Assembly: GCA_021234535.1 (NCBI GenBank)
Contig: CM037840.1
Location: 15,021,415 to 15,085,414, forward strand
Reading direction: 5' to 3'
Origin: Stichopus chloronotus
Lineage: Eukaryota > Echinodermata > Holothuroidea > Aspidochirotida > Stichopodidae
DNA length: 64,000 bases
Part shown: positions 13,640 to 28,079 of the stretch, piece after piece
Layout of the letters: every line of letters begins with the position of its first letter
Position numbering within the stretch: the stretch's first letter is position 1
Program-made: the position numbers and the translations under genes
Notes under the pieces: generated by a model
What the model was told of the DNA's origin: nothing
What the model saw: only the letters and a program-made list of their open reading frames with translations
The model's database searches: none

Positions 13640-15138
13640 TTTCTTTAATAGGATTAAAATGTGGTGGAATTACTAGAACAAACTTACAGCTACAGCTGTA
13701 AAAACAGTGTGGTTTCGTTCACGGATAAAAACTTACGTGAACAAGATTTTCAAGTGAAAATGAATGAAATTTTGAAACTGCTTAACTTTTTCCTCTTTAT
13801 TGGTGGCAATTATATTTTGGACGTATTTTTTCTGTTAGCGATATATATACTGTGATATTTTGCAGTTTTGGAAATTTGGGAAATCGAAAATCCACTAGAT
13901 ATCCCTTGCATAAATTTGTCGTAAATAAAGGAACCATTGCGATAGTTTAAGAGCTGTAACTTGTACTATGACAACGTTTTGGACTCAGCCTACTGTCGTG
14001 TAGATATGATCATTCTACACCACCGTACTTACAAGGGTCATTCAAAGTTCAGTCTTCGGGCATTTACTAGAGTTTATTAACTTTTCTTTATTACCCTCAG
14101 ACAGTCAAATCAGACAAGGTAAATCACTATAAATAGAAAACTTAGACCCTGTTCGTAGAAAGATTTCCTAATATTTAGCTGATTGGTAGATCACGGATAG
14201 CAACCATTTACATATGATGTCAAAGACCATCGTTTGCGCTATGATTGGTCAACGTTGTCACGTAGACCTCGTGATCATCTACCCCGGGAAGCCACGAGGC
14301 CAAGCGTCAGTCACCGGCCCCGCACTGGTCTTTTTCTCGTCGAACTCTCTCGTGAACTCTCTCGTAAACATCGTTCTCTCTCTGTGCACTATGTCGGCCT
14401 GTGTCATCGTATCTCTCCTCACTTTCCTGCTGTGTCATCATATCTCTCCTCACTTTCCTGCTTTGTCATCGTCATGTTACTTAACTACCACGAATGAACC
14501 CCCCCCCCCCCTTCAGATTACCATAACACGGCACTGCGATAAACGAAATCTAATATTTCGCTCTCTTAGCCAAATAAGCACTTCAGTGGAAAAGAACTAA
14601 GGCTTATTGGTACCATTTGTCACTGCTAAATGAATGGCATTTTGCAAATTTTAAAAGTTTGGAAGGTCCTTCTGAACTTACAAAGCAGGTTCTCGTCAAA
14701 TAGCAATATTTTAATCTGGAGCAATGGTTAAGGTATGGATGCGGGGTTTGAAGTATCAAGAGTGAAAAAAAAAGACATTGTTGCAAACGATTAGACTAAA
14801 GAGAAATGGATGGATTATCAGTGACATATCATACTTTTCGAATTTGCGCAGGGTACTTATTTACGGTATTAAGTCGCATGGGTATAAACACGACTTAATG
14901 GGAGGAGTTTATATCGTATAAGGGACGTTGTCTCAAAGAGTTAATGTGTTACAGCATTGTGGGTAGCAGCGTTACTGCGGTTCTGTTTATTCTTTCCTCG
15001 TACCAGACATAGTCGAGCATGAATCACTTTAATTTGTGTTTCCTATCCAAAAATGTTATCGAGGCAAGTTCATTTACGGCAAAATTGCCATTTAACGGCA
15101 AAATCCTTTCTCCGACAACTGGTAGGGTAAACACTAGA
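13640..15138. other. Non-coding DNA including a 31-bp tandem duplication
   Basis: A 31-base unit ending CTCCTCACTTTCCTG is repeated at 14399-14429 and 14430-14460 with one difference, followed by a partial third copy. A 9-bp inverted repeat (ATTAAGTCG/CGACTTAAT) lies near 14870-14900. The open frames across the duplication owe their length to the repeat and have no recognisable domain. Confidence 0.5.
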
Positions 15139-17509
15139 CAGTGTTGTAGGATTCGAGACCGGTCTTGGCCTCGAGGCCGGACTCGACACCGATTTTTCAG
15201 TCTTCAGCCTTGGCCTTGGCCTCAGACAGCAATGACTCGGTTTCGTCCTCGTACCTTTCGGAGTAAAGCAATGTGTTTAATATCGATGTTTTTGTTTTCG
15301 CTTTTGTTTTATTTTGCGACCCTATTTTTCACATAGATATCTTGTATCATTAGTCCTACGCACTACTCTGCGTTATCTTGTGAACTGCTGTTGTACTAGC
15401 TGGTGGTCATCGTCCCTGGACCCTATGTGCTGAGTTCGCAGTGGCGCGATAAGCAATATCACCTCACATGTTGAAAGGTCATTCCAAAGCTTGGCGAACA
15501 CCTTTATTACTCAGTCTAATATTATGACCCGTGTTACTTTTAGGTGTTCTGTAACGGCACACAAACATAACAACCTCTTAAACGATGAATTAAGTTGTGA
15601 TCAATTAGTGTTATCAATGGTATGGGGAATGGTAAAAAATGGTCATCTCCTCTGACATTTAAGGAGAGTGGCAATTAGTTCAATGTCAATTTGGCCTAGA
15701 AGTTTACGTAGTCCTGGTGGTATTATTTCAACATTAATAGACCAACATTTATAGTAACATTTAACCAACAGTGTCACTACTTACTCTATCGTAACATAGC
15801 ACAATAGCTATGCGAATTTCAAAAATTAAGTTCTATTAATAGTATAATCTATGAACTAATTAAGTATGAGCTAATTTTTGAGGCTTTTTTTTCACTTCAG
15901 AAGAATTTCTGTCCATTTGTTTCCAAAGGATGCGGTTTGGTATTTAGATTTTGAGAGAGGGTTATCATTACAGTTTACGTTACAGGTAACCAGTCAAACA
16001 CAACCTTGGCGAATTGATTATTTGGAGTGTAGGTCCAAATCTTAGTTAGGCTTCTTCAGAAACATATTCTGCACCTAGGAGAGGCCGGTCCTTAGGCCTA
16101 CATTGAGGTACCTAACATTTAGAAAGGGGGAAGATAATAGATGCTACCACAGACACGATCACTGATATTCATTTGGGAAAATGAGGGAAGTGGAATAGCC
16201 ATTTGATTGGCGGTAACAGAGGAGATTAACCTCCTGCCACCAATACTGATTAGGCTAGCAGGCAAGGCCTAAGTTAGGTCAGGTGAATAAAAATGAACTT
16301 AGGCTAAGGGAACAGTCAAACCTGTTTGCTAACAAGAACATCAAACGAAATAAGCAACAAAGTACTGATGCACTAAAACAAATTTACATATCTGTCCTTA
16401 AACTTTGTGGTTGACTTCAAGCACAAGAGCAAACCAGCAATAAACCTGACAAGTAACATGCCAAATCACCTTTAGAACAAGATATATAATCTATAGTGTA
16501 AACCATTAATACAAACAGTATTATACTATGCACAGTATACAGTATTATACTTTTCTCAATTGAAATCACCTACCCACAAAGCAATGCACTTTGCTGATTC
16601 CCACACATTGTTTAGTGATACATTTGGGCAATATATTTATGTGAATGTTAGTACGTTAAGGTAGTGACATATACCTTATTCCTGACTGGTGTTTAAGAAA
16701 GAAGTCAACTAAAAGATGAGTTGCTTCACGATGGCAACTGAAAGAAATTACAAAGATAACATCTCCTTTTCACATTGCAAAAGCATCTACACAAAAGGGC
16801 AAGAGTATGGCACGTATGAAATATGCCATATATGCTCCATCTTGCAATCTTTTTTTTTTTTCTTCAGTGACTGTTACAGTTCATTTATTGTGTGTGTCAT
16901 TGGTAAGTGGCATTATCATGTGTCTAAAATCCACAATAAGCCCAACTCATCCTTACCTACTATATGCTGGAGCACAACTCATTCTTACCTACTATATGCT
17001 GGAGACTACCATGTTCCTCAGTGCAACAAACAAACATGTCGTTTGAACGTACTTAAGCTTGCAGTATTTTAGCAAATTCGATGATGAACTAAAGCTTACA
17101 TGCTGTTTTCAGTTTTCAGAAGATTTCTTTCATTTTCTTAGGAAAAAGACATTTGATTATTGATTTGTATATCTTGCACAGTTGCACTGTTATATAAGAT
17201 AGGCAAGTCTTAGGATACATGTTCTTTGTATTGATATTACCAATACGTGATTAAGTGATCCACTTGATTGATTCTTGTACCTTTGAAAGTGTATAATACT
17301 AGCTAGTAGACCAATATAAAATACAAACACTAGTCCCATCTGAAGTAGACATGTATATCATATGATACTTTTAAACACTTTGCCAGCTTTGAAAACTGGT
17401 GACTCGATGACTCGGACGGAATTGACTCGGACTCGTCTCGAAGGATGGTGACTCGGTCTCGAGGGGTGGTGACTCGGTCTTGGATTGTGATGGTTGGACT
17501 ACAACATTG
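15139..17509. mobile_element. Non-autonomous hAT-like element, about 2.37 kb
   Basis: The left end begins CAGTGTTGTAG (15139). The right end, read on the other strand from 17509, begins CAATGTTGTAG, so 10 of the first 11 bases match. hAT elements typically start CAGTG or CAATG. Both ends then run into GC-rich blocks of GACTCGG, GAGACC and GGTCTTGG words (15150-15260 and 17398-17485), which probably act as subterminal binding sites. The flanking octamers ACACTAGA and ACCTTTGA agree at only 5 of 8 positions, so the 8-bp target duplication is decayed or absent. No transposase frame lies inside. The internal sequence is AT-rich and without long frames. Confidence 0.6.
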
Positions 17510-20500
17510 ACCTTTGAACCGTTTATGGAAAGCATCAGTTGGTAATCACACAGCCTAGTCTAGAAGATTGGCAAATGCTGTCCAGTATTGACAAATGTAA
17601 AGTAATCCATATTGGTCATGGTGTCCTAAATGTAACTACGGTCTTGGTGACATTAAGTATCCATGATGTCCAAGTGAAAAAAGTGAAAAAAATCTTGGCA
17701 CTTTTTTTTTAGATTCTCCTATTAAACGCAGACAGTGCTCGGAAGTAACTAAGAGAGGGAACAGAATTCTAGCCTCGGTATAATTAGACGAAATTTCAAA
17801 TACCTTCATTAGGATGAGTTGTGGGGCTCTATAAGCCGTTGGTTTGTAACCATCTGAAGTATGTTGTGCATGCTTGATATCCAATTTTTTCAAAAGCTAA
17901 AATTTTTGAAAAAAAGCTCAGAAACGAGGTACTAGGTTGATTAGTCCCATGAAAACACAGCACTCTATGTCACGTTCCTTGAGCACTGAACTTAGAGATC
18001 TTCGGAAAATCTGCTTCAAGTGTTTAAAATTATTTGCGGTGTTAATTACTGAATTTTGAATGATTTTTGGTGGTCTAGCGCCACGGAATGGAGTGGTCAC
18101 AGATTTAAGCTCCAAACGATTTTTGTAGAGTGGATGTAATTCTTCCCACAGCGATTTGGGTAAGAATGGAGGGTGAATGAGTCTTTGTTGGTGTCTAAGA
18201 GTGTTAATGGATTTCAAAAAGCATTTCATGAATAGTTTTGGCAGAGTGAGAGATTCTGATTGTGGGGCTACCGGGGTTTGGGGATTTCTGCTTTTTCATG
18301 ATTTTTTTATAAGAACAATGTCCTTTAGGACCCTTTACTCAGTACATTAAAGTAGGCGAACAAAAGTAGGACTGGGATACCTGATGAAAGGAAATTACAT
18401 CAAGAAGGAACATGGATCTGACGTTTGCATCGGTTTTGGTGTAAACTTGCACTGCAATTTTCCTAATTTCCCTTTTCAATATTAATCGTCAGCAGGTTTT
18501 ATTAAAGTTTCAACAGAACGTAATGAGTGTGACAGATCTGGTATCATTGATTTCATATACCATTCAGATATACTGGTTTCATTGCTCATTGCACTTGATC
18601 TCTTAATATGTAATTCTTCATACACTCAAAAGATCTACTAGTAGTAAGAGGTTTGTCGTGTTGTCGTGTTTTCGTGTTGTTTAGCTTCATTGCAGTAATA
18701 ATTACCAGACCGGTGAAGTACAATATCGCTTTCACATTGCAATTCATGAAAAGTATGTATGTCGCTGTCAAAAGTTTCCTTAAAACAATGTTTTGTTTTG
18801 GAATTTGAATTCCAGTAAAATTCACAGACTAGCAATCTAGCATGCCTTACATTGATCAAGTTTAGAATTTTGTTGTTCTTGTTGTTTAAATTATTATTGA
18901 AAATGGGTATCATACACTGTTTTAAAATTATTTTGAACTGTATATTGCTTTGACTTTATTCAACATCAAGCATTATGGCCGGTGCAGTACAGAAAGAATT
19001 CTACATGTTAACCAGATACGTAGGTGAGAGTGTATCAGGTATACAATCACTCTGACATTTTGTAATGTGCATTGTGTGTGGGATGTATCCTTTATTCTTC
19101 AATCACTCACTTTTCTCGCTTTTGCTTGTTTCCTTTTATCGTTTGCAAGATGTCTCTTCCACAGTGTTTCCTGAAGAATTCTCCTGTCTCCTAGAACACA
19201 CTGTGTTAATTATGTGACTTCAGTGTGGTTTGTGGTGGTAGCAACATCCACTGCAATAACGTTAATTGCTGACAATCTAAGAAATAAGTTTGCCACTGAT
19301 CAATATCTTGCTGATTTCATTCACAAATATGGGCATATTCTTGATGTAGTAATGTTTACATAGCTTGAATTTCAAAAGAAAATAAAATAATACTCCGAAA
19401 AAGTTAATTCTACAAAAGGTGATCTAAGTTAACTTTTTCAATATAAATTACACACATTACAGGTTAGAGTTGATTGGTGCAGATCTGCAACTTCATTAAG
19501 ATCAAGTTGGCTTGATGTGTTAATGATCTGAAACAAAATTATTTCAAAGGTTCAGAACACTTTCTTTCTTCAATGATCATCACGCCTACATGACACAAGA
19601 TTCATTTTAGCAAAAATTACACATGCACAAAGTCAATTGATTTTTAAATCATCTGATATATTGAACATTCAACACCAAAGATACACAAAAAATTAAGCAA
19701 AATGATATTCAACACCTTTAATTTTAAATCACTTTTTGTATATGCGGGTAACAAGGAAAATTCACTGGAAGCAGTTTTGATATAGCTGAAAAGTCGCAAC
19801 CCCTCCACCACGAATTGCACATTGAAAATGTTATTCTTGTAATACTTAAATAGACCAACCCAAATAAAATGACGAAACTAAATATTATGGTTTGATGTTG
19901 CATGATGTTCCATGGCATGTTGTTATATCTTCACTTACTAGACTTAAGTGGTTAGGAGAAATAAATCTGTCTAGGTTGATGAGTCTTTGTCTTTAAGATT
20001 GAACAATAGAAAGTACAAAATGACATCGCAATCTACTGTGACAAATTTAATTTGAGTGAGAATACTCAATATAATTCCTGGTCTAAGAGTATCCTGTCAA
20101 GATGAGAGTTGGACAACTGAACTCATTTTGTAAGCTTTGTGACATAAAATTGTGAAATATCTGACTGCTAGATGGAAATTTATTTATAGTTAAGGTACTA
20201 AACACAAAAGTCTCCGGTGTGCTAGATGCAGCGTTTTCTTTCCAGTCACCATCCCCCCAGATTATCTTCTGCACAAATATTTGTTTGACTCCCATTTGTA
20301 GTTAATATCAAAATGAATATCTTCATTTTGAACAACGAATCGAAAGCATGGAGGCACCATTTGGAATTTCGGTCATTCAATCATGAGAAAGTGCTGTGCT
20401 TGCTTAATAATCTTTTCAAAGTAGAAATGCAAATTGTTGAGATTGTCTGTGTTTCCCATCTGTTGAAGAAATCAAAGAAATACATGCAATGATGAACATG

Positions 20501-23500
20501 AAACAAACCACAAGTATCCCCAATCAATTTTGAATTTGCTAAAATCAACCGTACATTTTAAAGAACAGAATCTAAATCACAGCCAAGATGACTGGATGAT
20601 CTATGCTTTAGGCATGTGGAATGTTTATTCTCTTCCGTGTATATAATGAGAAAAAAAGAAACGTAAGACAACAGAACAAACGATATGGTGCTCTTCTCAT
20701 TTTGAGCACAAAGCGTTGTCTATTATGGGTAGTATCAGGTCAGAAGTTTGAGTAATCTGACCACACACATCACATATGATGACTTTGAAAAGGTTAACAT
20801 AATGAAGACCATTCCATCAATTAACTTTTACATTGATTCAACAAACCTTAGAAATTGTTACAATTTGTCATAAAACGACCTTAGCTAGACCTTATCACAC
20901 TCCTGACTGCAAATTAACCATTTTAAATAAAACCCCTTTAGAAACGTTATTTAGATGTAGAATACTCCGTCCTGCTTCCCCGCACAGTATTGCATCATAA
21001 CAGCAGTTACAATTAGGTATATGTCGCTAACAACGTTTGTCCTGTAACATCCATACATACGCGTACAAAATTTTAGAAAAGAGACGTCTTTTATTCCTCC
21101 TAATTATTAAGCAGTTACTTGTAGTGATTACGAAAGGACCGTTTTTCACCTTTGTTATTATGTGTATTATAAACTATGATCAATGGCTAGCATGACTTTC
21201 CAGACACACTCTAACGCCTTAGTTGCAACAAACTACTATACATTTCTAACAGAAATAATGGGATTTTCAACTGCCCAACCTATTTCAAGTACAAAACAAG
21301 GATGATAAGATACGATAAATAGGACAAATTTGGAGATTCCATAACCAAGGTCTTTTCAAAACTACATTCAAATAGAATCCTAGGTTCCAATAGTTTCATA
21401 TCGTCATCTACTGTGACGCCTACCCGTGGGACAAGTTATGTAAATGTTGCAAGTCGAGACAAAGATCCTGACACATACACTGTAAGTAGATTGACTAGGC
21501 ACAATATACAACTTCCTTTTTGTTCAGTCTGCCATAGTTGTTCTGACCTTCATCTTCCTTTAACTTGCATTGTGAGTTCTACAGGTATCACCGGTGGTAG
21601 TACTTCCCTGGCCGCAAAGTAGCAGCTTTATTCTTCTGACTAATAAGCAAATAAAACAATAGCAAAAGTACGAATTCATACTTCAAAATTCTTAGATTCA
21701 TTCCCACATTAGATTGTACGAATATCACTGCTGCAAGCGTGGAATGTATCAACCAGTCCAGCAGACGTTTATCAAAATATTTTCTCTTTCTACATCTATT
21801 TTCCACATCCGTTCAAAAAAAAAGTGTTGAATAAAAAAGTTCGCCGCCCTAATCAAGGCAACATAGTATTGCTGACAAGACTGCAAATTTAATCTTGTAG
21901 TCTTTGATGGCGCTCATCCCATGTGCGCAATGTCTGTCTGTGACGTCATAGACATAAACATTAATTTTAATATCACCATGTGCAATTTCCAGTTTAATAA
22001 CTTTATATGGTATCATGTATTATTGACAGAAAACTACTATCATTTTGTGTAATATACGCAAGAAATTTCAAATTTAGAACATCAAACACTCAGGTCTATG
22101 TAAAGTAGAGTAAGATAATTATACTTTCAAAGGATTTGGAAGTAAATTTTCCTGCAACCTGTAGCAATGATAGCAAAATCTTATTTAAAACAAGCATTTA
22201 AGTAGGGCTAACATTTTTCGTTGGATCTTAAATGGCCCCTGGTATAAAGTTATATCTTCTTCTGAAAGATGTTCACAAAAATCAGCCTGTCTCAGGGAAC
22301 TACAAATCTCTCAATAAACGTTTCTGTGTTTAAAATTGACAGTTTTTGATCTGATGAAATTTGAGTATTGTCCTCGATAATGAAGTTTGCTTCCATGTAT
22401 TTACCAAAAATTGAAAACTGTAGAAATGTCAGTATATCAATTAGCAGTATGTATGTCTTTGTGCTTTACATAAACTGAATAATACCGTAGATGAGTAGTT
22501 ACTTTAGTCTTCAAATTCATCTTTCAGAAGCTCTTCCTTGATAGTCGGAAACATTTCATTGTTGTTTTTAGATTGTTGTTTTTAGTAACAAACAACATGG
22601 TAGCCCACTTTATGAATGGCTGGTTGACAAACTACGTTTCATTGTAACAAATAAAAATGTCATGTAAACTTATTACACAGTACATAAGGGCTTCTGAAAT
22701 TTATCTCGATATCGATAATACGAACAACGTTTAGCTTTGGAAACAAAACGCCTTCTCACCTACGTTGACCATCACTTTGTTACCTGTTCAAGTTTACAGA
22801 AGTATTTTCCTCGAGAATGTCCTCATATTGGTGCAAATTAGATATGCTTGCATGCAAACCTATCCCAGATTATTGCATGTTATAGGTGTGTTAAGTACCT
22901 TTTGGGTCAGGGTAATTCCCAGGGGTCTCTTCCAATTAGACTGCTGGTCTGCATATGTCTGCACGGGTTACACACTTCATCAACATATTGCAAAGACAAT
23001 AAAGAAACCATGTTAAACCAATTAACCTATTTCATTACGGAAAAAATATACTTTGCATAAATTGTAACAAAAATTAACAATGAACAATGCTGGTAATAAA
23101 ACATAACTTAAAAACATAACATATAAAACATACTTTGCAATCATTGAGACCAGCAACGGAATCACTCTTTTAGCAAGCAGTTGATTGGTTTCTTTTTCTT
23201 TCATGCTTTCCCACTCAGTTGTGTGTGAGGAAGTAGTGACAAAAGCTAATGAACGTGGTAAGAGTGTTTGACTTGGATTACCTATAGGACTTCTGAGAAC
23301 GTAACAGTGTTACAGGATCGTTCCCACGAATAGTTCCGTTTGTGTTTTAGACAGGCTTAACGAAGTTAAGTACAGTTTCTTTTTACTAAAATGTTTGAAT
23401 GTAGAGGCCTGATATCTCAACCTAAGTACTGCACATTAACGACAGTGACTCATCATTCAAACAGTTTCAATTCTCCCAAGCATTTACGCCTAGTCCCTCC

Positions 23501-25811
23501 TAAACGCTTGTGTAACACTCTTCCAACTGTGTACTATGAGCCACTCTGCATCTTCCAAATTTGTTTTCAATCACAGGGCAGAATCTATTGAAAATTGTTC
23601 TTTTCCCAAGCCAAAAATGTAGCATGTGTTTATGAGTAACTGCCTTTAATGGTACTAAGAAAATTAGTACTATGACAAAAAGTTCAAGAAGTAATGTAAG
23701 TCGGGCATGAGAGGTGGTTGAGAGAAAAGACATGGACATACTTGCAAAAGGTTTAGATCCCCTTTTCTATACTGCTATGAAAGAAACAGCAGACCTTTAG
23801 TAATTGCCTTGATAAGAAAAAAAAATCAGGATATTGCACGATGATCTACACTATACTGATATTATCCAGGCAAGTAAAATGCATTTTTCCGCCAATAACT
23901 TGACTACTTTACAGGAAAAAGTGTGGTATCTTATGACCTTTGTGCATAATAGTCAGCTATTGCCACTCGCAAGTAATTTGAAAAGGGAATCACTAAATAT
24001 TTGCAAAACCTTTCCTGAGCTTGCATGCCTGACTACAAGCATTCCACTATAACTGAGTCTACATTGTCGTCATGACACGAGTATGAGCTGGCAACTTGTT
24101 ATATTACATGCACCTTAACTGCATGTGTTGACAGAAGAAAACTCAGAAATTTTCTGAAATATTATTACTTTTACATTATTTTGATTATTCTGTTAGCATT
24201 TACGGCAAATTGACTTTTTAATAGTAGATTGGTCAGGCGACTTTGACAGATCTGAAGCAAGTCAATTTGCTGTTTAAAATTATATAAGGAAATTTGGAAC
24301 TTTGAATATAACTTTACAATCAAGTTAAACGCAAGTTAATGCAAGTGAGCCAAAATTTTATTTTTGGCCATCTTTTGGCAAAGAGGTTATGTTCCTGACT
24401 GTTCGACGGGGTACCGTATACATTTTTTTTGGTTTTTACTCAGATCCCAAAACTACTGTGTATATGTACTGGAGTTTTCATATTATCATTTAAGAAAGCT
24501 ATACTTTGATTCTAGCAACAACTCAAGACAAGATAGTTCCTAGTTGCACAGTACAACATTTGGTTCTGTTAGTATTAAGTAGTAATTTACTAGATATCCT
24601 TAGTGATCTGTAGCTCACCTATATATTTCAAAGCAAAACGTAAAACTGCTGGTCAAGGTTGTCTTTGTGTTAGCATGCTCATATCTCATCTGAACCTCTG
24701 ATTCAATAATTTTGGATGGATCACCTTGTGGTAAATTCCTCAATCTTGCTCAATGTAGTCATTTCTGTTTGCTGCCATTCTTGTCAGCTTGAGTACAGCA
24801 CACTTCCCAAATGTAGGAAATTGTAGGGAAAAATGAGGATGAAGACTGAAAAGAGAATACTATCTTGTTCAGTGAATATTCTTCCCTGAAAAACCCTGGT
24901 GTCTGGAAAGGATAATTTATACTAGGCCTTGTACTCTCAGTGTGACTCATATACGGTTAGCCCTGTGGTACCTTTTAGCCATTACCTATCTAGGCAAAGC
25001 TGGAGCCTCATAATTGAATTTTTGGTTAAAAACATTGTAAATATTAAGTGCAGTGCAATGTTACCAAAGTTGGCAAACGGACATTTGTCTCATAATGAAC
25101 GACATGTCTAGAAAAGGCAATACAGCTTTGAAAAGTCAATACAGGGACTACATTTCTTTAAATGTCAGAAATAAGTTCACATTTGCGGTGGATTCAATTT
25201 GGTGAACATTAATGATCCGTTTGTCCTCCTCACTTTAGCTGAACTTACAAGCAACGATTGGTATGAACTTAAAGAGGGGCATTGAGTTGTTTTGTGAAAT
25301 TCACTCAATTTTTCTAAATCGGTCAAGTTTCCTTCACATACTAATGACAAACAGTCAAACTAAAAGGATCCCAAAGTTTTACATATGTTGGAACATTAAT
25401 GAGTGAGTAACCAACGATTAAATTTGGTTTTTGAAACTTTGTGACAAGACATTTTCACATTAGTACATTTACATGCACACAATCAGAGCAAGTAACGGTC
25501 AAAAATTCGAAAAAATTTACAGTTTTCGTAAAACTATTGGATGTGAAACTTGATTAATTATGCTAATTGTGAGTATTGTCGCGTGTTTGTATACTTCAAA
25601 ATCACCGTAATCTTTACTGATATCAACTCAATGAGCCCCTTTACAATCACTTTTTCAAATGAGAATAACCTAGCTAGGCTTGTGACTTTCACAATGGATT
25701 CCACCATGGACTTTGCCTAAGGAGGGACTGCAAAGCACGTAACATGAAAGAAAACAGCATATGGTTTACTTCCATTGGACCCAAGGCCAACACACAAAAC
25801 CTAAACTGGTC
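17510..25811. other. Long stretch without a supported gene
   Basis: About 8.3 kb with no convincing exon, RNA gene or transposon end. The longest frames include a minus-strand 103-codon frame at 17918-18229, which has a normal amino-acid mix but no motif I recognise. An 11-bp inverted repeat (GAAAAAGTTAA/TTAACTTTTTC) lies near 19396-19440. Confidence 0.4.
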
Positions 25812-25849
25812 CACTGACCAACAAAATTGCTTGTCAGGATGGTGCCTCT

Positions 25850-26262
25850 ACCGACTAACTATAAAGTAGTCGGTAATGACCGACAAATTAATACTTAGTC
25901 AGTCACAACCGACTAATTTCACCGACTAGTCCGCATTGACACACCGACTAATTTAAAATTGGTCGGTCGAAACCGACTAGCCACCTGTTAGCCGGTGTAG
26001 TTAGTCCGTTGCCACTGACCAATGAATCGCTAGTCAGTCACATTAGTCGGTTGTTACCGACCAATTCTTGACTAACAAAAACGCTAGTCGGTTTGGTGCC
26101 TCTCCCGACTAATTTTCAACACCATTTCTAGTCGGTTCTAACCCCCTAATTCTTTGACTAGCAAAAATGCTAGTCCGTTAGGCCCTCTCCGACTAATTTT
26201 TTCTAGTCTATATTGACCGACTAATTTACATTCTGGTCGATCAGTCCCCTAGTCAATACCAA
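25850..26262. repeat. Left subterminal motif cluster of the CACTA element
   Basis: About 20 copies of CCGACTAA, TAGTCGGT and close variants (TAGTCAGT, TAGTCCG, CCGACCA) lie on both strands within about 410 bp. Many sit beside the phrase GGTGCCTCT. Irregular spacing and mixed orientation argue against a simple tandem satellite and fit transposase binding sites. Confidence 0.7.
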
Positions 26263-27715
26263 TGGACTTGCCTGATCCAGTTTCAGTCACAGGGATTGAA
26301 CAGGGCACTACAAAATGATAAACAGGAACACAACAGCAAGTTAACTCTGTTCACTATATTCAGCTCCACCTCTCGTTTAGATGTACAGTAGTTAGGATAA
26401 CAAACAATTAGATAATACATTGCATTTGGATGAGTAACTTTAAGATGAACCTACAAGCTAGCACACTCCCCGTAGCATAATACTTCAAGGTCGCGTCAAA
26501 AATCCAGAAAAAAGCCACAATTCCCATTAAAATCCATCAAATATTCACTATTTTACAGGTACATTTCTATTTCACACTTGTATCATGAATAAACATGAGC
26601 TAAATATGCAAATATGTGACATCGAAAGAGGGACATACCATATGTGCCACATGTTAGTCTTTGTTTTTTTCAAAATTAATTTCAAGGACACTGGTAACAA
26701 TTGTTATTCCCTGAGGGGTTTAATATAAAAGTTAATTTTTTTCCCCTGAAAAATATCCATATCACTCACCAAACTGTAATATGTATGATCAGTAATTAAG
26801 ATATAATTTATATAGGGTTAACAAAAGAAATCTTCACACTGTGCAACACTCCACATCATTATTTTTGCACAGCAATTAGTTTCTTCAGAAACCATCAAAC
26901 TTTGAAGACCCATATTTTGAGAACGGTAAAAGATATTGAAATAATTCCAACAGATCTTTCATTGAAGGACTTAATTCTTTAACGACAAGTGAAACAGCTC
27001 TTTTTGGTGGCATGTCACACAACCTTTCAGATTCAGAATGTGAATTGTGTCAAGGTTTGAATATTCTATACGATATCATGAAAATGGATTGTATGATGTC
27101 CCCTAAAGGGACAGTTCAGCCAAAAAAAGGCAATCTGAGGTGTAAATGTACACTGGCTGAACCTGGGTGCTTTTGTTAGCACTACTCACTTATTGTCAGC
27201 ATATGAAGGCCATCCACTCCATTAACATGCTATACAAGGTACTGTATCTCAAGTTGTTAAGTAGGTCATCACACCGGCCATCACAACGTGGGAGTGAATC
27301 CCATAGTTTTGTCATGTTGTGCATAGGGTAGACAGTCGAAAAATGATTCACATAGTTCATACCACACAACTAAGTGGACCTAGAAGGGATAGGTTAGGCT
27401 ACACAGGAACACTTTTCAGTAATGAAATTCTTTTGGAACTGGACTGTTCAGTATCTGCTATTAACAATGTACTGGATGTGCAAGAACAAGAGATGCATTA
27501 CTTAGAATTCATGTAAATATACCGTCTCTCACCATGTGAAGTTAATCTGTGATGCATGCTCAAGAGGATATATGTGACAAATGGATTCACAAGTAATGGC
27601 AAGATCAACTTGATAACAAGCAAATGACAAATACAACTACCCTAAGTGACCGCTGAGTCTCCCACTGAAACAAGTTTAGGCGAGACAAAAAAGACCACAT
27701 ATTCTAGACCGTGAT

Positions 27716-28000
27716 CTAGGCCAGCCCTGCCGCGTTTAGCTCATTCACCTTCAATCTCATTGTCTTTGACATCGGGAGCTTGGCATCAATGTTCAAGACT
27801 ATCTGCTGCAGGAAAGTCAGTGACTTGCTTACAGGGGTCGGATAGCCCAGATTGAAAACATAAAATGCCTCAATCCAGGTGGTGGCAGCTCCCAAAATTG
27901 TGGATGATTGGGCGACCACAAGTCCGTCGATCACTAGACTGAACTGCTCGCTTGTGAATGGTGTCGAGCCATCCATCCCCAGATGAGTTGCAATTTCCGT
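27716..28000 (-). CDS. Last exon of the transposon-borne SAMD3-like gene
   Basis: An acceptor made of a long T run and CAG gives an exon from 28000 in phase 0, open to a stop at 27716 (94 codons). The protein contains AFYVFNLGYPTPVSKSLTFL followed by QQIVLNIDAKL. In SAMD3-like proteins known from fish, a similar YP-(x)n-TF-FLQ-(x)n-VLNI block closes the protein. Phase 0 agrees with the phase-0 donor of the exon at 33613-33996. One or more exons in between were not found. Confidence 0.6.
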   Translation of the reverse strand, partial: TEIATHLGMDGSTPFTSEQFSLVIDGLVVAQSSTILGAATTWIEAFYVFNLGYPTPVSKSLTFLQQIVLNIDAKLPMSKTMRLKVNELNAAGLA

Positions 28001-28079
28001 CTGAAAAAAAAAAAACATGCAGACGTGGTTGATACTAGAAATGCTTATGGCCAGGTGCTATTTGAACAGGTACTGCACA

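Noticed and set aside
14214..14600. 128-codon plus-strand frame with repeated SLLTFL-like peptide
   Set aside because: The repeat comes from a 31-bp DNA duplication and the frame ends in a C run; no protein family likeness.
25850..26262. CRISPR-like or ordinary tandem satellite array
   Set aside because: The units are short, of both orientations and irregularly spaced, with no fixed repeat-spacer pattern.
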